Assembly: GCF_006546835.1 (NCBI RefSeq)
Contig: NZ_VICB01000023.1
Location: 1 to 64,000, forward strand
Length of the DNA stretch: 64,000 bases
Source of the DNA: Actinomyces johnsonii
GTDB lineage: Bacteria; Actinomycetota; Actinomycetes; Actinomycetales; Actinomycetaceae
Reading direction: 5' to 3'
The number at the start of each line of letters is the position of its first letter. The first letter of the stretch is position 1. The notes under the pieces are model-generated. The model saw only the letters and a program-made list of their open reading frames with translations, was not told where the DNA came from and ran no database searches. This document shows positions 45,398 to 55,125 of the stretch, in pieces. A program made the position numbers and the translations under genes.

Positions 45398-46216
45398 TTA
45401 GTGTCCTTGGGCTTCTTCGGCGTCGTCAGTGAGGTAGGTGATGATGCGTACGAGGTCGTAGGGGGTGGAGGTTTCGGTGGTGGTGATGGTGCCTTCGACT
45501 GTGTGCCAGTCGGTGTGGCCGGTGGGGCGGTATCTGGTTGTCCAGGTGGTGGTCAGGGTGGTGGTGATGTTCTTGTCGGTGTGTTTGTAGTGGTGGGTGA
45601 CGGTGTGGTTTGGGTAGGGGGCTCCGGGGTCGGTGGTGGTTGTGGTGGTTCCGTCTCCCCAGTTCCAGGTGTAGGAGATGGGGGTGAATTCGACGTCGAT
45701 TGCTGTGTCGAGGATGGTGGTGGTCTGGTAGCGGGGGGTGGGGTTGGTGTAGACGATGAAGGCTTTGGAGATGATGACTTTCGGGCCGGGTGGTTGGCGG
45801 GTGATGCCCGAGCCCTGTGCGATGAGTGTGGCGGCCTCGCGCACGGTGACGGTGACCGTGCGGGGACCGTTCCCGGCGGGCGCATCGTTCTGGGGATCGC
45901 TGGGCTGGAACATCCTGTTGTACATGCAGTCCATATCCGGTATCTGACCGCCGTTGCTAACGCAGTCCTGATGGGGCTGCTCCTCCCACATCGACGGGTC
46001 AGAGGCCGTTACCTTCGGACGAGGCGGCGACGCAGGATCACCAGAACTCGAATCGGGAACCTGAATTTCTTGAGACGATTCCCCAGTAACTTCCGACCTG
46101 CTCCCAGAGTTTTTTCCATCGATAGTTGGAGTAGGTGAGCGATGGTCGCTTCGGGCTGCGGTGGCGGCAAATGATGCAAAAGAGGTAATTAGCATCACAG
46201 CAAGAAGGCGTTTCAT
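45398..46216 (-). CDS. PKD-like exported protein, Thr-rich
   Basis: 272 residues. An N-terminal signal peptide (KRLLAVMLITSFASFAATA) leads to a Ser/Pro-rich region with a Cys pair (QDCVSN... and DMDCMYN), then a PKD-like module (SYTWNWGDGTTTTTTDPGAP) and a C-terminal Thr-rich stretch with many Thr-Thr-Thr runs. It is a predicted extracellular protein of unknown function. The coding strand is A/C-rich: 50 of 60 bases at 45541-45600 are G or T on the plus strand. ATG overlaps the stop of the upstream DUF6318 gene, so the two are coupled. Confidence 0.75.
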   Translation of the reverse strand: MKRLLAVMLITSFASFAATAARSDHRSPTPTIDGKNSGSRSEVTGESSQEIQVPDSSSGDPASPPRPKVTASDPSMWEEQPHQDCVSNGGQIPDMDCMYNRMFQPSDPQNDAPAGNGPRTVTVTVREAATLIAQGSGITRQPPGPKVIISKAFIVYTNPTPRYQTTTILDTAIDVEFTPISYTWNWGDGTTTTTTDPGAPYPNHTVTHHYKHTDKNITTTLTTTWTTRYRPTGHTDWHTVEGTITTTETSTPYDLVRIITYLTDDAEEAQGH

Positions 46217-46959
46217 TTTGGAATCACCTCTCCTTCGCCGATCATCCAGCGGCCATTGATGTATCGAACTCCGAGCTTAAGTTCCCGATCTTCATCGGGT
46301 TCGGAGACAGAAGGTCCGCTATCTGGATAGAACCAAGTCATTTGGCCGTAGCTAATGTGGACATGAATAAGGTTGTAGTTGTACCCTTCGAGTTTTTCGT
46401 AGTAACGGATATTCGTGATGTCCTGCTCCCACCGATTGGCCCATCCTCCCTCCTTGTGGAGCTCGGTCGCCTGATCGATGACTGAATTGCAGAAAACGCA
46501 TCCGTTTTCGCTCATGGCTGCGAGTTCGGTGGTGTTGCCGGTCATGAAGGCGTAGCGGTAGAGCTCAAGGAAGTACTGGACGCTGCCCGTGGCGCCTCGC
46601 GCGGACTCCTCATCCATATGCAGAGGTTTGACGGGTGCGGGTTCGGCTAGGGCGGTGTCGCGCTGGGCCTTGAGTTCGGGGGTCAGGGCGGCCTCTCGGG
46701 AGGCGGTCGCTGAGGCGTTGGCGTCGGCGATCCCTTTCTCGGCCCGGGCGACGGCCGCAGACGCGCTGGCACTGGCGCTGGCACTGGCCTCCGCCCGGGC
46801 GTCCTTCAGCGCGCAGCCCGCCGCCCCCAGGGCCAGGACGCATACCACCGCCAAACCGGCGGCCGCCCGGCGGAGCCCCAGATGAGAACCGGACCGCCCG
46901 TACTCGGTTGTGGATCGCCTCGAGTGCGCAGGCCTTGGGGATCGTAGGGACGTACTCAT
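46213..46959 (-). CDS. DUF6318-family lipoprotein
   Basis: 248 residues from ATG 46959, with AGGAGG 9 nt upstream. Basic N-terminus, hydrophobic signal and lipobox LGAAGC, then an Ala/Ser repeat (ASASASASASA) and a DUF6318-type domain: GSVQYFLELYRYAFMTGNTT with the CVFCNS Cys pair and the C-terminal VRYINGRWMIGEG. It is an anchored surface protein of unknown function. The domain-encoding part has lower GC than its neighbours (46321-46380 is 24 of 60 bases G or C). It overlaps the PKD-like gene by four bases (ATGA), making an operon of two exported proteins. Confidence 0.8.
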   Translation of the reverse strand: MSTSLRSPRPAHSRRSTTEYGRSGSHLGLRRAAAGLAVVCVLALGAAGCALKDARAEASASASASASAAVARAEKGIADANASATASREAALTPELKAQRDTALAEPAPVKPLHMDEESARGATGSVQYFLELYRYAFMTGNTTELAAMSENGCVFCNSVIDQATELHKEGGWANRWEQDITNIRYYEKLEGYNYNLIHVHISYGQMTWFYPDSGPSVSEPDEDRELKLGVRYINGRWMIGEGEVIPK

Positions 46960-47300
46960 CACCGATAGCCTCCTCGCCACCGAAACAACTCCTCACACCA
47001 CCGGGACGGGCGGCAGTGCCCGTCCGAGCGGTGTATTGACATTACCTGCACACACGCCCCGACCGCCAGACTTTGACACGGCCCTGTGGAAAACCCCCGG
47101 AACAGAACCCCGCCGACCGGTTCCCTGCCCGTCGGCTTCACGGTGCGCCCTGATCGTGACTTGGGACGATCCGCGCCATTCGAGCGTTCGGCCCAATTGC
47201 CCTGCCGTGTCGCATCGGCTGAGAGCTTCTGGAGAGAGGTGTGCCGCGGCCGACCCACCCGGGTCAGGGCAGTCTCAGACGCCTCCCCTACACTGGCCGG
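46960..47300. promoter_or_regulatory. Divergent promoter region, DUF6318 / DUF3027
   Basis: 341 bp between divergent genes. TACACT (47289-47294) lies 6 bp before the DUF3027 GTG and would serve as a -10 for a leaderless transcript. GATCGT and ACGATC (47152-47157, 47166-47171) form a small inverted repeat. TTGACA occurs at 47036-47041 on the plus strand with no paired -10. I see no gene here. Confidence 0.35.
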
Positions 47301-48845
47301 GTGACCGACACGATCGACTCTCACACCGACGCCTCAGACGCGCCCCCGATCGAGACCGAGCCCGGTTCGGGCGTCGCCACCGGGGCGCGTACCGCCACGG
47401 CGACCTTGGAGCGCCCAGCATCGGCCCCGACTCACCCGGAACCGACCCCCGTGCCGCGCGCCGGCTCCTTGCCCACCCCCGGCGAGCAGGCCCAGGCCGC
47501 CAAGGACAAGACCCTCACCTCCCCGGCCGCCGTCGAGCTCGCCCACCGCGCCCTGGAGGAGATCACCGACCCCATCACCATTGGCGAGTACCTCGCCGCA
47601 GCCCCCAACGCCGAACGCCTGGTCACCCACCTGTTCGACTGCACCCTGAGCGGCTACCGCGGCTGGCGCTGGGCCGTCACCCTCAGCCGCGTCCCGCGCA
47701 GCCGCACCGCCACTGTCTGCGAGATGGAGCTCCTCCCCGGAGAGGAGGCCCTCCTCGCTCCCGCATGGGTCCCGTGGGCCGAGCGCCTCGAACCCGGTGA
47801 CATCACCCGCTCCGACCGCCTGCCCCGCAAGGAGACCGACGAGCGCCTCGAACCCGGGTGGGAGGCCACCGGCGAGGACGCCGACGCCGTCGCCCTGGAC
47901 CAGCTCGACCTGGGCCGCCCCCGCGTCCTGAGCGCCCAGGGCGTCTCCAGCGCTGCCGAGCGCTGGTACGGCGGAGACCACGGCCCCGACGCCGAGGGTG
48001 TGCGCAAAGCCCACGCCACCTGCTCCACCTGCGGCTTCTTCGTGCCCATGGCCGGTGCCCTGCGCGCCATCTTCGGCGTCTGTGCCAACGAGTGGGCCAC
48101 CGACGACGGCAGCGTCGTCTCCCTGGACCACGGCTGCGGTGCCCACTCCGAGACCGACCTGCCCGACCATGGCCCGGAGTGGCCCATCAACCCCTCACGA
48201 GTCGACGACCACCTCATGGTGCCTTTGAGCACCAATGGGCTCGACCTGCGCGAAGGGCAGAGCATCGCCGAACTCGCGGCCCAGCAGTCGGGCAACGACG
48301 TCGACAACGATGAAGACGGCGCCAACGGCGGGACCGACGACGCTACAGCCCAGAGCGCGGCAGACGCGCCTGGTTTGAACTCCGATCCTGATCCCTCGAA
48401 CCAGGACGTTGACACTCTGCCCGACGACGTCGCGAGCAATGGTGTTGAGACCGCCACCGACTCGGCCGCGGATGCCGCCGCCCCCGTGGCCGAGGCCGAC
48501 GAGGATAGCCGCAGCCGCCTGCTGGAGCTCGACCTCGCAGACCTCGGGCAGAGGGCTGCCGCTGCGGCGTCGGCCCCATCGGCCTCCGACACCGCCGAGG
48601 TCCTCACAGCAGCCGCGGAGCCGACGTCGTCGACCCCCGCCAGCGTCGAAACCGGTGACTCGCCCAGTGAACGCGCCGCCTCGGCCCGCGCTGCCGTGGC
48701 TGGCCTGTCCCTCGCGCTCGGGATCGACACGCCCCAGGATGGCGCCTCCGCCGAAGAGACCGAGGGCATAGACGCCGACAGCGACGACCATCTCGCGCCG
48801 CGTACCCTCGCCGAGCTCGAGGCCATCCTGCCCGACCGCTCCTGA
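47301..48845 (+). CDS. DUF3027 actinobacterial protein
   Basis: 514 residues from GTG 47301. The core (about residues 60-285) matches DUF3027: GYRGWRWAVTLSRVPRSRTA, LLAPAWVPWAERLEPGD and a cysteine cluster C241, C244, C261 and C279 with a nearby His, suggesting a metal site. The last 230 residues are acidic low-complexity sequence. No ribosome binding site is visible and TACACT is placed for leaderless initiation. The function of DUF3027 is not known to me. It is convergent with the uracil glycosylase gene, with 24 bp between. Confidence 0.82.
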   Translation: MTDTIDSHTDASDAPPIETEPGSGVATGARTATATLERPASAPTHPEPTPVPRAGSLPTPGEQAQAAKDKTLTSPAAVELAHRALEEITDPITIGEYLAAAPNAERLVTHLFDCTLSGYRGWRWAVTLSRVPRSRTATVCEMELLPGEEALLAPAWVPWAERLEPGDITRSDRLPRKETDERLEPGWEATGEDADAVALDQLDLGRPRVLSAQGVSSAAERWYGGDHGPDAEGVRKAHATCSTCGFFVPMAGALRAIFGVCANEWATDDGSVVSLDHGCGAHSETDLPDHGPEWPINPSRVDDHLMVPLSTNGLDLREGQSIAELAAQQSGNDVDNDEDGANGGTDDATAQSAADAPGLNSDPDPSNQDVDTLPDDVASNGVETATDSAADAAAPVAEADEDSRSRLLELDLADLGQRAAAAASAPSASDTAEVLTAAAEPTSSTPASVETGDSPSERAASARAAVAGLSLALGIDTPQDGASAEETEGIDADSDDHLAPRTLAELEAILPDRS

Positions 48846-48869
48846 CACACCCTCAGCCGCGGTCGGTGA

Positions 48870-49706
48870 TCATGTCGCAGCGAGGCGCTTGGCAGTCGCC
48901 AGCACCTTATCCAGCATCGCCTCGGTGAGCCGCCCGGTGAACGTGTTCTGCTGACTGGGGTGATAGCTGCCGAGCAGTGTCACCGGCCTGCCATCGGGCC
49001 TGGTCAGTTCCGCCGTCACCCCGTGGCCGAAGCGCGGTTGAGGGCGGGGGAGGGTCCACCCCGCCTCGCGAGTGACCCGTAGCGCCGCGCTCCATCCGAT
49101 CCCGCCCAGCGCCAGCAGAACCTTGACCTCGGGCATGAGGGCGATCTCGCGGGCGAGCCATGGGGCGCAGGTGGTGCGCTCAACGGTTGTCGGCTTGTTG
49201 GCGGGCGGGGCGCAACGCACGGCTGCGCCCATGCGCGCCCCGATGAGCCGCTGCCCGTCACCGGCCGCCGTCGAGGTGGGTGACGCTGCCAGGCCTGCCC
49301 GGTAGAAGGCCGCCCACAGCCAGTCCCCGGAACGGTCCCCCGTGAACATGCGGCCGGTGCGGTTCGCCCCGTTGGCCGCGGGGGCCAACCCGACGACGTA
49401 GATGCGGGCATTCGTCGTTCCGACACTCGCCACCGGTCGCCCCCAGTACGGCTCGTGGGTGAAGGATGCGCGACGGCCGGTCCTGGCCACCTCCTCGCGC
49501 CAGGCCACGAGACGGTCACAGGCTCGACACACCGTGATCTGGGCATCGAGCGCAGGCAGATCCGATGATGCGCCGGCCAGGCGCGCCACGTCGGCGGCCG
49601 ATCGGGCCACGGGTGTGGCGGTAGTGGCGGGATCGTCGGGCCACCCGGTCCCGGGAGGGACCGGGGAATCGAAGAGCGCTCCGGTGATGGGGTGCGGATC
49701 GGCCAT
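48870..49706 (-). CDS. Uracil-DNA glycosylase, family 5 (UDGb)
   Basis: 278 residues. UDGb hallmarks are the motif [19 protein letters not shown] near residue 105 and [19 protein letters not shown] near residue 248. Iron-sulfur cysteines C60 and C63 (VCRACDRLV) are followed by two more in the [19 protein letters not shown] stretch. It removes uracil and some deaminated bases from DNA. It lies 68 bp downstream of the Lhr helicase on the same strand and is probably in the same transcript, which fits a base-excision repair unit. A second, family 1 Ung is encoded at 25449. Confidence 0.9.
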   Translation of the reverse strand: MADPHPITGALFDSPVPPGTGWPDDPATTATPVARSAADVARLAGASSDLPALDAQITVCRACDRLVAWREEVARTGRRASFTHEPYWGRPVASVGTTNARIYVVGLAPAANGANRTGRMFTGDRSGDWLWAAFYRAGLAASPTSTAAGDGQRLIGARMGAAVRCAPPANKPTTVERTTCAPWLAREIALMPEVKVLLALGGIGWSAALRVTREAGWTLPRPQPRFGHGVTAELTRPDGRPVTLLGSYHPSQQNTFTGRLTEAMLDKVLATAKRLAAT

Positions 49707-49774
49707 GTCCTCATTGTGTACACGGGCAGAGCGATGCGGTGCCGGCTTCTGTCATCGGTGAAGGGCCGGCCCGT

Positions 49775-52700
49775 TCAGCGCGAGGAGGAGGCCCCATACG
49801 GGCCGACGGCGAGCCGCATGCCCTTGGGGTCGGAGACGAAACCGGCCTGGCGCAGCAGGTCACTCACGGTGCGGTCCAGTGCGCTGACGCCGTTGAGCGA
49901 CTCCACCACCGTACGGTGCCGCCCCAGCGACGCCCCCTCGCGCGCCAGCGCACGCTGCCGCGCGACTACCAGGGCGCGTAAGGCGCATGTCAGTATCTCC
50001 GGCTCGGGCGTGTAGGAGATGAGCGCCTTGAGGTTCTCCGGGGCGTAGAGCACCGGTGTCCCCTCCATGAGGACGACGCTCGCGCCGCGGCGTCGCAGTG
50101 GTGCGCCGCCCGCCTCCTTGCGCTGCGGCCCGGCCTCGCCAATGCCGGTGGGCAATACGGGCTCGGGCCACGCCAACCCTCGGCCAACCAGGCAGGCCGG
50201 GTCCTTGAGATCGAGCACGACGCAGGCGCTACTCGCACCAACCGGGTTCTGGCTCAAGAACCGCAGCCGGTCAACGGTCTCCCGCTCGGCGAACTGGGCG
50301 GGGCCCAGGCCCTCGACGAATTCGCCGCGCAGGATGGCTCCGGTGTCCTCCATGCGTCGCAGTACGGGCATCAGCGGCACGAGCCCCCCGCTGTCTCCGA
50401 AAGACAGGGCGACGTCGCGGGAAACGACCCCGTACCGGTCCAGCAGCGACTCCACCTCGGCGATCGCCCGCTCCTCTGCGGAGACCGGGGCCTGCGAGAG
50501 TCGCAGCCACGAGGCCGAGGACAGCACGGAGGACAACCGCCCGGACGCGGTTCGCCCTCCGGCTCGCGGCATCCCGACCATGAGGCGCCTGCTGCGACGG
50601 CTGCGCACCCGACGCGCCGGAGCGCTGCGCGGCCCGGCCACGGGCTCCAGCGACCGGCGCACCGGCTCGAAGGAGCGACCCGTGGCGGCCCCCTCGCACA
50701 CCAGTCGCCAGAGTTCCTTGGCGTCGTCTTTGGTGTCTTCCCCGGTGGCGCTTTCCCCGTTCTCCTCCGCGCCGCTGTTCCGCGGGATCTGAAACTCGGC
50801 CCGCGTCAGTGCCTCCCCGACCACCGGGGCAAGAGCCGAGTCCGTGGGGAAGAAGGCGATCTCCCCGAGCGCGACGACGTCGTCGACCCCGGCTGAGGCG
50901 GTCGAGCCCCACTCGCCCCCGCCCGTCTGCCCCGATTCCTTCTGGCTCGAGGCCGATTCCTCATGGGGACGCGCCTGCCAGACGACCTCCCCGGAGGCGA
51001 TGAGCTCATCGAGCATGGCGGGACGGTAGTCGGCCACCCGGGCGGGCAGCACCACCGACTCCCACAGGCCGGCCGGCAGCCACACTCCCTCCAACCCGGC
51101 CAGGGCCTCCGCCAGGGTGTCGACGCCGCTGCCCGCTTCGCCCATCCCGGCCCGCTCCAGCACCAGACGCTGGAGGACCCTGGGTGCCACCGGCGCAATG
51201 GCGGCTCGCGCCCGGGCCAGGGAACGGTTGCGCACCCGGGACAGGACACCGGCCTCCACCCAACCCGCCTCGCCGAGGTCCACGAGGGAACCGTCCTCGA
51301 CGAGCTCGCTCAGGGCGGCCCCGGCCGGCGACGCACCCACCCCGAAACGCTGCGCCACCTGCTCGGGCGCGATGAGAGCATGCACCCGGGCGTAGCGCAG
51401 CACGAGGTTTCCCAAGGGAGAACGGGCCGCCGCCGTCCGCACGGCCGTGCCGTCGGCCGCAGTGGACTCCATCAGTTCCGCAGCCCAGTCGGGCAGCTCC
51501 GTCCCCAGCGCCAGGAGCAGGTCGCTGGCGTCCTCGATCCGAGCCCAGTGCTCGCGCCCGCCGATAGTCACTCTCAGGGCCCGGCCGGCATCGGCGAGCT
51601 TGTCCACCGCCGCCCGGACGGCTGTGGACAGGTCCTCAACGCCCCCGGAGCCCTCGCGGCCGGTCCCGCCGGCATTACTGACCCCACCATCGCCGACGCC
51701 GGTGCACCTTTCGACCAGCTCCGTAAGGGTCAGCGGCCCGAGCTCGCGCAGAAGGTCGGCGATCCCCTCGGTATCGGCGCGCACCCGCCGGTCGGGCGCC
51801 AGGTGCTGGAGCTCGGCCTCGACCTCGGCCATGACCTCGTCGTCGAGCAGCTCGGCGATACCCCCGTCCCCCAGTAGCGCGTTGAGAGCCTTGGGATCCA
51901 GGGCCAGCAGCCGGGCCCGATGCTCGGCGTGCGGCAGGTCCTCCTGGTACAGCAGCGTGCTGGCGTAGCCGAACAGGAGCGGATGGGCGAAGGGGGAGGG
52001 CTCGGCGGTGACGGCCTCGACGATGCGCACTCGACCGGAGCCCAGGCGTTCCATGAGACCGGTGAGCGCGGGCAGGTCGTAGTACTCCTGAAGGCATTCG
52101 CGCGCCGCTTCCACGCTGATGGGGAAGTCCTGGAACTGGCGGGCGGCCTCGAGCAGCTGGCCCGCCTTGACCCGTTGCAGCCACAGTGGCGTGCGGTGCC
52201 CCGGACGTGTGATGGGCATGAGTAGGGCGCGCGCGGCGCATTCGCGGAACCGGGCGGCGAACAGCGCCGTCTCATCGATCCGGCCGCGCACCAGGGCAGA
52301 AATCTCAGCGGGGTCGAAGACGGCGAGCTCGGCCCCCGGGAGACGCCCCTCGAGCGGCGGGATGTGCAGGACGATGCCGTCGTCGGCCGCCATCACCTGC
52401 GGTTTGATGCCCAGTACCCGGTGCACCCGCTCCCGGATCGCCATCGCCCAGGGCTCGTGGACTCGCCGCCCCAGCATGCTGTGGAGGATGAGCCGCCAGC
52501 TGCCGGACTCGTCCCGGTTGCGTTCCAGGACCAGAGTTTCATCGGTCGGGAGCACTCCGGTGGCGGAGCGCTGCTCGCGCAGGAGCCCCACGAGGTTGTC
52601 ACGCGCGTAGGCATCCAGCCCTGCATCTGCGAGCCGACGCCGTAGCGCCCGCTCGGCCCGCGGCGCCCCGGTGTCCGGCCCGGTGCCCTCCTGTTCCGGC

Positions 52701-54898
52701 AGACCGGCCTGCGCCTCCCGCAGGAAAACCCCCTTGGCAAGCCCGGTGGCCATCGGCCGCCCCAGGCCCTCACCCCTCCAGAACGGCAGGCGGGCGCTGC
52801 GTCCCTCGACGGGGTCGACGACGACCCGGTCACCCGTGATCTGCCGGATCCGCCAGCTCGACGTCCCCAGCGTGATGACGTCACCCGGACTGGACTCGTG
52901 CACCATCTCCTCATCGAGCTCGCCGACCCTGCGCCGCCCGGCCTCCTCGGCACCCTCGGGCAGGACCACCGGGAACATGCCCCGGTCCGGAATCGTGCCC
53001 GACGACGTCACGGCCAACCGCTGCGCGTTCGGCCGGGCACTGAGCCGGCCGGTGGCGCGGTCCCACACGAGCCGGGGCGAGAAGTCGGCCAGGTCGGCCG
53101 AGGAGAAACCCCCGGACAGCAGCGTGAGAACCGACTCGAAGGCCCGACGCGGCAGCGAGGCGTAGGGCGCCGCCCGCGTGACGGTGGCGAACCAGGCGTC
53201 CGCCGTCATGTCCTCCGTGCTCACCGCGGCAACCGTCTGCTGGGCCAGGACGTCCAGCGCATTGGGCACCAGAGCCGTGCGCTCGATCGCCCCGGCCCGC
53301 ATCCCCTCGGAGGCGACGACGGCGTCCACCAGATGGGTCCGTTCTACCGGGTAGATGACGCCGCGGGGCCGCCCGCCCACCCGGTGGTCGGCCCGCCCCA
53401 CCCGCTGCAGTCCCGCCGCGACCGACGGAGGTGGCGCCACCTGGAGCACCAGGTCGACGGAACCGATATCGATCCCGAGCTCGAGTGAAGCCGTGGCCAC
53501 CACGCACCGCAGCTCACCCGAGGCCAGCCGGCGCTCCACCTCCAAGCGCTGCTCCTTGGAGACCGACCCGTGGTGCGCCCGGGCGATGACGGGCGTGCCC
53601 TCCGGCATCGGCTCGGTGTGCGCGGCGGTGCCCATCTCCCAGGACTCGCGGTGAACCGGCTCCCGGGACTCTGACCGCGGTAGGAGCTGTGACTCGGGCT
53701 GCGCCCCGAGACCGGTCCCGCTGCGCGCGGCATAGGTCTCGTTGAGACGGGCGGTCAGCCGCTCGCAGGCTCCACGGGAGTTGACGAACACCAGGGTCGT
53801 GCGGTGGGCGAGGACCTGGTCGAGGATCGCATTCTCCAGGTGGGGCCAGATGGAGCCCGACACCCGGGCCGGTCCCGCTGCCCCCGTTCCATGGTTCGCC
53901 CCGGCCCGCCCCGCTCGTTCGGCCTGCTCCGTCTGCCCCTCCACCATGGCTCGGCGCAGCGCCCTATCCGAGCGCCACGCATCCCCCGTCCCAGCCCGTC
54001 CGAGCCCCGAGAACCGCCTCGCGGTGCCGAGCGAGGGGGATCCCATCGCCCGCTCCATCCGGGTGTGCCGATCCGCGATCACCGGGATGCGAGCCATGTT
54101 CTCCACCGGGACGCTCACCGTCACCTCCGGTGTCGCCCGGCCGTCGTCGTCGACGATCGTCACCGGGCGCGTTCCGCCGAGGAACCGCGCTACCTCCCCG
54201 TGGGGCGAGACCGTTGCGGACAGGCCCACGCGCTGCGCCGGGCGCCCCAGGAGGTCGTCGAGGCGTTCCAGGGAGAGCGCCAGGTGCGTGCCGCGCTTGG
54301 AGCCCGCGAAGGAGTGGATCTCATCGACGATGACGCTCTCCACTGTTCGCAGCGTCTCGCGCGCGGCGCTAGTGAGCATGAGGTACAGCGACTCCGGCGT
54401 TGTGATGAGGATTTCCGGCGGATGCGTGCGCAACCGACGACGCTCCCGCGCGGGCGTGTCCCCCGAGCGCACTCCCACCGAGATGGGGCGGGTGGGGCCG
54501 ACGGCGCTGATCCCCGCCAGCGGCCGGCGCAGGTTGCGCTCGATGTCGACCCCCAGCGCCTTGAGCGGTGAGATGTAGAGGACCCGCACGCCGTCGGCCG
54601 GATTCTCGTCCTCGCCAGGCGCTCCGGTCGCAGTCTCCGCCTCGTCGAGCCGGCCCAGGTGATCGATGGCCGACAGGAACGCCGCCAGCGTCTTGCCCGA
54701 GCCGGTCGGGGCGATGACCAGTGCGTTCTCTCCCCGACCGATCGCCGTCCAGGCCCGCTTCTGCACGGTGGTGGGCCCGGCGGGAAAGGCGTTGAGGAAC
54801 CAGGTCCGGGTGGTCTGCGAGAGGCTCTCCCACCCCGGCCCGCGGGCACCGGCCGCATCGGCCCGGTCATGACCCGTCTCCGTCATACCCGGTGTCAT
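49775..54898 (-). CDS. lhr: Lhr-family ATP-dependent DNA helicase
   Basis: About 1707 residues from ATG 54898 (GGGGG 8 nt upstream; GTG 54907 is an alternative). Superfamily 2 motifs: Walker A APTGSGKT (about 63-70), DEIH box (about 192-195), LSATVSPHGEVARFL and the second RecA lobe with VATASLELGIDIGSVDLVLQ and QRVGRADHR. The winged-helix and long C-terminal Lhr domains follow. It is somewhat longer than the roughly 1500-residue mycobacterial enzyme, through Arg/Ser/Gly-rich linkers. Lhr is a 3'-to-5' helicase involved in DNA repair. The downstream UDGb gene is 68 bp away. Confidence 0.95.
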   Translation of the reverse strand: MTPGMTETGHDRADAAGARGPGWESLSQTTRTWFLNAFPAGPTTVQKRAWTAIGRGENALVIAPTGSGKTLAAFLSAIDHLGRLDEAETATGAPGEDENPADGVRVLYISPLKALGVDIERNLRRPLAGISAVGPTRPISVGVRSGDTPARERRRLRTHPPEILITTPESLYLMLTSAARETLRTVESVIVDEIHSFAGSKRGTHLALSLERLDDLLGRPAQRVGLSATVSPHGEVARFLGGTRPVTIVDDDGRATPEVTVSVPVENMARIPVIADRHTRMERAMGSPSLGTARRFSGLGRAGTGDAWRSDRALRRAMVEGQTEQAERAGRAGANHGTGAAGPARVSGSIWPHLENAILDQVLAHRTTLVFVNSRGACERLTARLNETYAARSGTGLGAQPESQLLPRSESREPVHRESWEMGTAAHTEPMPEGTPVIARAHHGSVSKEQRLEVERRLASGELRCVVATASLELGIDIGSVDLVLQVAPPPSVAAGLQRVGRADHRVGGRPRGVIYPVERTHLVDAVVASEGMRAGAIERTALVPNALDVLAQQTVAAVSTEDMTADAWFATVTRAAPYASLPRRAFESVLTLLSGGFSSADLADFSPRLVWDRATGRLSARPNAQRLAVTSSGTIPDRGMFPVVLPEGAEEAGRRRVGELDEEMVHESSPGDVITLGTSSWRIRQITGDRVVVDPVEGRSARLPFWRGEGLGRPMATGLAKGVFLREAQAGLPEQEGTGPDTGAPRAERALRRRLADAGLDAYARDNLVGLLREQRSATGVLPTDETLVLERNRDESGSWRLILHSMLGRRVHEPWAMAIRERVHRVLGIKPQVMAADDGIVLHIPPLEGRLPGAELAVFDPAEISALVRGRIDETALFAARFRECAARALLMPITRPGHRTPLWLQRVKAGQLLEAARQFQDFPISVEAARECLQEYYDLPALTGLMERLGSGRVRIVEAVTAEPSPFAHPLLFGYASTLLYQEDLPHAEHRARLLALDPKALNALLGDGGIAELLDDEVMAEVEAELQHLAPDRRVRADTEGIADLLRELGPLTLTELVERCTGVGDGGVSNAGGTGREGSGGVEDLSTAVRAAVDKLADAGRALRVTIGGREHWARIEDASDLLLALGTELPDWAAELMESTAADGTAVRTAAARSPLGNLVLRYARVHALIAPEQVAQRFGVGASPAGAALSELVEDGSLVDLGEAGWVEAGVLSRVRNRSLARARAAIAPVAPRVLQRLVLERAGMGEAGSGVDTLAEALAGLEGVWLPAGLWESVVLPARVADYRPAMLDELIASGEVVWQARPHEESASSQKESGQTGGGEWGSTASAGVDDVVALGEIAFFPTDSALAPVVGEALTRAEFQIPRNSGAEENGESATGEDTKDDAKELWRLVCEGAATGRSFEPVRRSLEPVAGPRSAPARRVRSRRSRRLMVGMPRAGGRTASGRLSSVLSSASWLRLSQAPVSAEERAIAEVESLLDRYGVVSRDVALSFGDSGGLVPLMPVLRRMEDTGAILRGEFVEGLGPAQFAERETVDRLRFLSQNPVGASSACVVLDLKDPACLVGRGLAWPEPVLPTGIGEAGPQRKEAGGAPLRRRGASVVLMEGTPVLYAPENLKALISYTPEPEILTCALRALVVARQRALAREGASLGRHRTVVESLNGVSALDRTVSDLLRQAGFVSDPKGMRLAVGPYGASSSR

Positions 54899-55069
54899 AC
54901 CCGGCACCCCCTACTCGCCCCATGTCGCCTCATGGCCTCGGCGACCATTTTTCCACGAGGGTCTGACGGCTATCCGTGTTGCTTCTCCCCGGGCCGGCCG
55001 GGGGAGAAGCGGACAGCGCCGACGCGCTGAGAGACCAGCTCCCTGCGCGGAGCCGATATAGCCTGCGAC

Positions 55070-55109
55070 GGTGGCGGGAGAGCATCCCCGTCTCTGCTCT
55101 CCCACCGCC
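55070..55109 (-). terminator. Hairpin downstream of protease gene
   Basis: A 15-bp stem with one mismatch (55070-55084 and 55095-55109, core GGGAGAGCA/TGCTCTCCC) and a 10-base loop, 17 bp after the protease stop on the minus strand. It is in the 227 bp gap before Lhr, which shows no other recognisable feature. Confidence 0.6.
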
Positions 55110-55125
55110 GCCGCAGGGGACTGGG

